From assembly GCA_963680875.1 (NCBI GenBank), contig OY804580.1, positions 113,277,534 through 113,341,533 on the forward strand: a stretch of DNA of 64,000 nucleotides, written 5' to 3'. The stretch is from Bathymodiolus brooksi (taxonomy: Eukaryota > Mollusca > Bivalvia > Mytilida > Modiolidae). A program made the position numbers and the translations under genes. This document shows, piece after piece, positions 27,601 to 36,600 of the stretch. The notes under the pieces were generated by a model. The model searched no databases. It worked only from the letters and a program-made list of their open reading frames with translations, and was not told the DNA's origin. The stretch's first letter is position 1; each line of letters starts with the position of its first letter.

Positions 27601-30600
27601 AGTCATTATCGGTTAATGGTAAAATCACTAAGAGTAAAAATTGCATGTAAATAACACCAGTCATGGCAGAAAAAACAAATATTGTAAGTAAAAAAAGTCA
27701 TGGCAAGAAAATAAACAGATGCAGACATAGGGATACATATGTAGTCAGTGATAGAAGATTTATTAGGGTGAAATGAAAGTCAAATGGCAAAATAAAGAAG
27801 ACATATTATATGTATTTATATTGCAGATACAGTTAGAGAAGATACGTCAGGCCGAGACAGAAGTGCGATGGCAGCATGAAGAAGATGTAGATGAATGTAG
27901 TAATTGTAAACAACAGTTTTCTGTCACAAAACGGAAGGTAATGACTGGCGAATAATAACTCCCTCAAATGTTGTCTGATTGAATATGGTGACCTTTTTGT
28001 ACTGCTACGACATGTATTAGAGTACACTGGATATTTTGACCTTTTTGTACTACTACTACATGTATTAGAGTACACTTGATATTTAGACCTTTTTGTACAA
28101 CTACTACATGTATTAGAGTACACTTGATATTTAGACCTTTTTGTACTGCTACTACATGTATTAGAGTACACTTGATATTTAGACCTTTTTGTACTACTAC
28201 TACATGTATTAGAGTACACTGGATATTTAGACCTTTTTGTACTGCTACTACATGTATTAGAGTACACTGGATATTTAGACCTTTTTGTACTGCTACTACA
28301 TGTATTAGAGTACACTGGATATTTAGACCTTTTTGTACTACTACTACATGTATTAGAGTACACTTGATATTTAGACCTTTTTGTACTACTACTACATGTA
28401 TTAGAGTACACTTGATATTTAGACCTTTTTGTACTGCTACTACATGTATTAGAGTACACTGGATATTTAAACCTTTTTGTACTGCTACTACATGTATTTA
28501 GAGTACACTTGATATTTAGACCTTTTTGTACTATTACTACATGTATTAGAGTACACTTGATATTTAGACCTTTTTGTACTGCTACTACATGTATTAGAGT
28601 ACACTTGATATTTAGACCTTTTTGTACTGCTACTACATGTGTTAGGTACACTGGATATTTAGACATTTTTGTACTGATACTACATGTATTTAGAGTACAC
28701 TTGATATTTTGACCTTTTTGTACTACTACTACATGTATTAGAGTACACTTGATATTTAGACCTTTTTGTACTGCTACTACATGTATTAGAGTACACTGGA
28801 TATTAAGACATTTTTGTACTGATACTACATGTATTTAGAGTACACTTGATATTTAGACCTTTTTGTACTGCTACTACATGTATTAGAGTACACTGGATAT
28901 TTAGACTTTTTGTACTGCTACTACATGTATTAGAGTACACTGGATATTTAGACCTTTTTGTACTACTACTACATGTATTAGAGTACACTTGATATTTTGA
29001 CCTTTTTGTACTACTACTACATGTATTAGAGTACACTTGATATTTAGACCTTTTTGTACTACTACTACATGTATTAGAGTACACTTGATATTTTGACCTT
29101 TTTGTACTGCTACTACATGTATTAGAGTACACTTGATATTTAGACCTTTTTGTACTACTACTACATGTATTAGAGTACACTTGATATTTAGACCTTTTTG
29201 TACTGCTACTACATGTATTAGAGTACACTTGATATTTAGACCTTTTTGTTCTACTACTACATGTATTAGAGTACACTGGATATTTAGACCTTTTTGTACT
29301 GCTACTACATGTATTAGAGTACACTTGATATTTAGACCTTTTTGTACTGCTACTACATGTATTAGAGTACACTGGATATTTAGACCTTTTTGTACTACTA
29401 CTACTACATGTATTAGAGTACACTGGATATTTAGACCTTTTTGTACTGCTACTACATGTATTAGAGTACACTGGATATTTAGACCTTTTTGTACTACTAC
29501 TACATGTATTAGAGTACACTTGATATTTAGACCTTTTTGTACTACTACTACATGTATTAGAGTACACTTGATATTTAGACCTTTTTGTACTACTACTACA
29601 TGTATTAGAGTACACTTGATATTTAGACCTTTTTGTACTGCTACTACATGTATTAGAGTACACTGGATATTTAGACCTTTTTGTACTGCTACTACATGTA
29701 TTTAGAGTACACTTGATATTTAGACCTTTTTGTACTATTACTACATGTATTAGAGTACACTTGATATTTAGACCTTTTTGTACTGCTACTACATGTATTA
29801 GAGTACACTTGATATTTAGACCTTTTTGTACTGCTACTACATGTGTTAGAGTACACTGGATATTTAGACATTTTTGTACTGATACTACATGTATTTAGAG
29901 TACACTTGATATTTTGACCTTTTTGTACTACTACTACATGTATTAGAGTACACTTGATATTTAGACCTTTTTGTACTGCTACTACATGTATTAGAGTACA
30001 CTGGATATTTAGACATGTTTGTACTGATACTACATGTATTTAGAGTACACTTGATATTTAGACCTTTTTGTACTGCTACTACATGTATTAGAGTACACTG
30101 GATATTTAGACCTTTTTGTACTGCTACTACATGTATTAGAGTACACTGGATATTTAGACCTTTTTGTACTACTACTGCATGTATTAGAGTACACTTGATA
30201 TTTTGACCTTTTTGTACTACTACTACATGTATTAGAGTACACTTGATATTTAGACCTTTTTGTACTACTACTACATGTATTAGAGTACACTTGATATTTT
30301 GACCTTTTTGTACTGCTACTACATGTATTAGAGTACACTTGATATTTAGACCTTTTTGTACTACTACTACATGTATTAGAGTACACTTGATATTTAGACC
30401 TTTTTGTACTGCTACTACATGTATTAGAGTACACTTGATATTTAGACCTTTTTGTACTACTACTACATGTATTAGAGTACACTGGATATTTAGACCTTTT
30501 TGTACTGCTACTACATGTATTAGAGTACACTTGATATTTAGACCTTTTTGTACTGCTACTACATGTATTAGAGTACACTGGATATTTAGACCTTTTTGTA

Positions 30601-33600
30601 CTACTACTACATGTATTAGAGTACACTGGATATTTAGGCCTTTTTGTACTGCTACTACATGTATTAGAGTACACTTGATATTTAGACCTTTTTGTACTAC
30701 TACTACATGTATTAGAGTACACTTGATATTTAGACCTTTTTGTACTGCTACTACATGTATTAGAGTACACTGGATATTTAGACCTTTTTGTACTGCTACT
30801 ACATGTATTTAGAGTACACTTGATATTTAGACCTTTTTGTACTATTACTACATGTATTAGAGTACACTTGATATTTAGACCTTTTTGTACTGCTACTACA
30901 TGTATTAGAGTACACTTGATATTTAGACCTTTTTGTACTGCTACTACATGTGTTAGAGTACACTGGATATTTAGACATTTTTGTACTGATACTACATGTA
31001 TTTAGAGTACACTTGATATTTTGACCTTTTTGTACTACTGCTACATGTATTAGAGTACACTTGATATTTAGACCATTTTGTACTGCTACTACATGTATTA
31101 GAGTACACTGGATATTTAGACATTTTTGTACTGATACTACATGTATTTAGAGTACACTTGATATTTAGACCTTTTTGTACTGCTACTACATGTATTAGAG
31201 TACACTGGATATTTAGACCTTTTTGTACTGCTACTACATGTATTAGAGTACACTGGATATTTAGACCTTTTTGTACTACTACTACATGTATTAGAGTACA
31301 CTTGATATTTTGACCTTTTTGTACTACTACTACATGTATTAGAGTACACTTGCTATTTAGACCTTTTTGTACTACTACTACTACATGTATTAGAGTACAC
31401 TTGATATTTTGACCTTTTTGTACTGCTACTACATGTATTAGAGTACACTTGATATTTAGACCTTTTTGTACTGCTACTACATGTATTAGAGTACACTGGA
31501 TATTTAGACCTTTTTGTACTACTACTACATGTATTAGAGTACACTGGATATTTAGACCTTTTTGTACTGCTACTACATGTATTAGAGTACACTGGATATT
31601 TAGACCTTTTTGTACTACTACTACATGTATTAGAGTACACTTGATATTTAGACCTTTTTGTACTACTACTACATGTATTAGAGTACACTTGATATTTAGA
31701 CCTTTTTGTACTACTACTACATGTATTAGAGTACACTTGATATTTAGACCTTTTTGTACTGCTACTACATGTATTAGAGTACACTGGATATTTAGACCTT
31801 TTTGTACTGCTACTACATGTATTTAGAGTACACTTGATATTTAGACCTTTTTGTACTATTACTACATGTATTAGAGTACACTTGATATTTAGACCTTTTT
31901 GTACTGCTACTACATGTATTAGAGTACACTTGATATTTAGACCTTTTTGTACTACTACTACATGTGTTAGAGTACACTGGATATTTAGACATTTTTGTAC
32001 TGATACTACATGTATTTAGAGTACACTTGATATTTTGACCTTTTTGTACTACTACTACATGTATTAGAGTACACTTGATATTTAGACCTTTTTGTACTGC
32101 TACTACATGTATTAGAGTACACTGGATATTTAGACATTTTTGTACTGATACTACATGTATTTAGAGTACACTTGATATTTAGACCTTTTTGTACTGCTAC
32201 TACATGTATTAGAGTACACTGGATATTTAGACCTTTTTGTACTGCTACTACATGTATTAGAGTACACTGGATATTTAGACCTTTTTGTACTACTACTACA
32301 TGTATTAGAGTACACTTGATATTTTGACCTTTTTGTACTACTACTACATGTATTAGAGTACACTTGATATTTAGACCTTTTTGTACTACTACTACATGTA
32401 TTAGAGTACACTTGATATTTTGACCTTTTTGTACTGCTACTACATGTATTAGAGTACACTTGATATTTAGACCTTTTTGTACTACTACTACATGTATTAG
32501 AGTACACTTGATATTTAGACCTTTTTGTACTGCTACTACATGTATTAGAGTACACTTGATATTTAGACCTTTTTGTACTACTACTACATGTATTAGAGTA
32601 CACTGGATATTTAGACCTTTTTGTACTGCTACTACATGTATTAGAGTACACTGGATATTTAGACCTTTTTGTACTACTACTACATGTATTAGAGTACACT
32701 GGATATTTAGACCTTTTTGTACTGCTACTACATGTATTAGAGTACACTGGATATTTAGACCTTTTTGTACTACTACTACATGTATTAGAGTACACTTGAT
32801 ATTTAGACCTTTTTGTACTACTACTACATGTATTAGAGTACACTTGATATTTAGACCTTTTTGTACTGCTACTACATGTATTAGAGTACACTGGATATTT
32901 AGACCTTTTTGTACTACTACTACATGTATTAGAGTACACTGGATATTTAGACCTTTTTGTACTGCTACTACATGTATTAGAGTACACTGGATATTTAGAC
33001 CTTTTTGTACTACTACTACATGTATTAGAGTACACTTGCTATTTAGACCTTTTTGTACTGCTACTACATGTATTAGAGTACACTGGATATTTAGACCTTT
33101 TTGTACTGCTACTACATGTATTAGAGTACACTGGATATTTAGACCTTTTTGTACTGCTACTACATGTATTAGAGTACACTGGATATTTAGACCTTTTTGT
33201 ACTACTACTACATGTATTAGAGTACACTTGATATTTTGACCTTTTTGTACTACTACTACATGTATTAGAGTACACTTGCTATTTAGACCTTTTTGTACTA
33301 CTACTACTACTACATGTATTAGAGTACACTTGATATTTTGACCTTTTTGTACTGCTACTACATGTATTAGAGTACACTTGATATTTAGACCTTTTTGTAC
33401 TGCTACTACATGTATTAGAGTACACTGGATATTTAGACCTTTTTGTACTACTACTACATGTATTAGAGTACACTGGATATTTAGACCTTTTTGTACTGCT
33501 ACTACATGTATTAGAGTACACTGGATATTTAGACCTTTTTGTACTACTACTACATGTATTAGAGTACACTTGATATTTAGACCTTTTTGTACTACTACTA

Positions 33601-36600
33601 CATGTATTAGAGTACACTTGATATTTAGACCTTTTTGTACTACTACTACATGTATTAGAGTACACTTGATATTTAGACCTTTTTGTACTGCTACTACATG
33701 TATTAGAGTACACTGGATATTTAGACCTTTTTGTACTGCTACTACATGTATTTAGAGTACACTTGATATTTAGACCTTTTTGTACTATTACTACATGTAT
33801 TAGAGTACACTTGATATTTAGACCTTTTTGTACTGCTACTACATGTATTAGAGTACACTTGATATTTAGACCTTTTTGTACTGCTACTACATGTGTTAGA
33901 GTACACTGGATATTTAGACATTTTTGTACTGATACTAAATGTATTTAGAGTACACTTGATATTTTGACCTTTTTGTACTACTACTACATGTATTAGAGTA
34001 CACTTGATATTTAGACCTTTTTGTACTGCTACTACATGTATTAGAGTACACTGGATATTTAGACATTTTTGTACTGATACTACATGTATTTAGAGTACAC
34101 TTGATATTTAGACCTTTTTGTACCGCTACTACATGTATTAGAGTACACTGGATATTTAGACCTTTTTGTACTGCTACTACATGTATTAGAGTACACTGGA
34201 TATTTAGACCTTTTTGTACTACTACTACATGTATTAGAGTACACTTGATATTTTGACCTTTTTGTACTACTACTACATGTATTAGAGTACACTTGATATT
34301 TAGACCTTTTTGTACTACTACTACATGTATTAGAGTACACTGGATATTTAGACCTTTTTGTACTGCTACTACATGTATTAGAGTACACTTGATATTTAGA
34401 CCTTTTTGTACTGCTACTACATGTATTAGAGTACACTGGATATTTAGACCTTTTTGTACTACTACTACATGTATTAGAGTACACTTGATATTTAGACCTT
34501 TTTGTACTACTACTACATGTATTAGAGTACACTTGATATTTAGACCTTTTTGTACTGCTACTACATGTATTAGAGTACACTTGATATTTAGACCTTTTTG
34601 TACTGCTACTACATGTATTTAGAGTACACTTGATATTTAGACCTTTTTGTACTATTACTACATGTATTAGAGTACACTTGATATTTAGACCTTTTTGTAC
34701 TGCTACTACATGTATTAGAGTACACTTGATATTTAGACCTTTTTGTACTGCTACTACATGTGTTAGAGTACACTGGATATTTAGACATTTTTGTACTGAT
34801 ACTACATGTATTTAGAGTACACTTGATATTTTGACCTTTTTGTACTACTGCTACATGTATTAGAGTACACTTGATATTTAGACCTTTTTGTACTGCTACT
34901 ACATGTATTAGAGTACACTGGATATTTAGACATTTTTGTACTGATACTACATGTATTTAGAGTACACTTGATATTTAGACCTTTTTGTACTGCTACTACA
35001 TGTATTAGAGTACACTGGATATTTAGACCTTTTTGTACTGCTACTACATGTATTAGAGTACACTGGATATTTAGACCTTTTTGTACTACTACTACATGTA
35101 TTAGAGTACACTTGATATTTTGACCTTTTTGTACTACTACTACATGTATTAGAGTACACTTGCTATTTAGACCTTTTTGTACTACTACTACTACATGTAT
35201 TAGAGTACACTTGATATTTTGACCTTTTTGTACTGCTACTACATGTATTAGAGTACACTTGATATTTAGACCTTTTTGTACTACTACTACATGTATTAGA
35301 GTACACTTGATATTTTGACCTTTTTGTACTGCTACTACATGTATTAGAGTACACTTGATATTTAGACCTTTTTGTACTACTACTACATGTATTAGAGTAC
35401 ACTTGATATTTTGACCTTTTTGTACTGCTACTACATGTATTAGAGTACACTTGATATTTAGACCTTTTTGTACTACTACTACATGTATTAGAGTACACTT
35501 GATATTTAGACCTTTTTGTACTACTACTACATGTATTAGAGTACACTTGATATTTAGACCTTTTTGTACTGCTACTACATGTATTAGAGTACACTTGATA
35601 TTTTGACCTTTTTGTACTGCTACTACATGTATTAGAGTACACTTGATATTTAGACCTTTTTGTACTGCTACTACATGTATTAGAGTACACTTGATATTTA
35701 GACCTTTTTGTACTGCTACTACATGTATTAGAGTACACTTGATATGTAGACCTTTTTGTACTACTACTACATGTATTAGAGTACACTTGATATTTTGACC
35801 TTTTTGTACTACTACTACATGTATTAGAGTACACTTGATATTTAAACCTTTTTGTACTGCTACTACATGTATTAGAGTACACTTGATATTTAGACCTTTT
35901 TGTACTGCTACTACATGTATTAGAGTACACTGGATATTTAGACATTTTTGTACTGATACTACATGTATTTAGAGTACACTTGATATTTAGACCTTTTAGT
36001 ACTGCTACTACATGTATTAGAGTACACTGGATATTTAGACCTTTTTGTACTGCTACTACATGTATTAGAGTACACTGGATATTTTGACCTTTTTGTACTA
36101 CTACTACATGTATTAGAGTACACTTGATATTTAGACCTTTTTGTACTACTACTACTACATGTATTAGAGTACACTGGATATTTTGACCTTTTTGTACTGA
36201 TACTACATGTATTTAGAGTACACTGTGAAGTCAACATTATTTGTGATATATTAATTTTCATGGATTGTTCTGTTATTTCAAGTGGTCAATTTTAACATCT
36301 CATTGAACTATTTATATGTAGTACAGCTATTAGAAAACAACTTGATATCTACAAATTTTACAGTCATTGTACCTGCTGATTTCTCTAAAACCATAAATAC
36401 TGGATCTACAAATTACCGTAAACATGGTTAATTTTGCTGGGGGTAAATTTTGAGATCTGTGCTTTATAAACTATTTTTGTTGAGATTAATTTTGCCAAAA
36501 CATTATTGTTTTCACTTGAACACATATATTGAAAACATTTTCGAGTGGGGGTTATGTTTGCATATTTTATTCAAATGCAAATTAAGCAAAAATTCCCATA

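Noticed and set aside
27833..36261. Dozens of ORFs with [16 protein letters not shown] or [16 protein letters not shown] repeats
   Set aside because: Both are opposite-strand readings of the same 48-bp satellite inside intron 12. Cys-rich look is accidental; no conserved protein attached.
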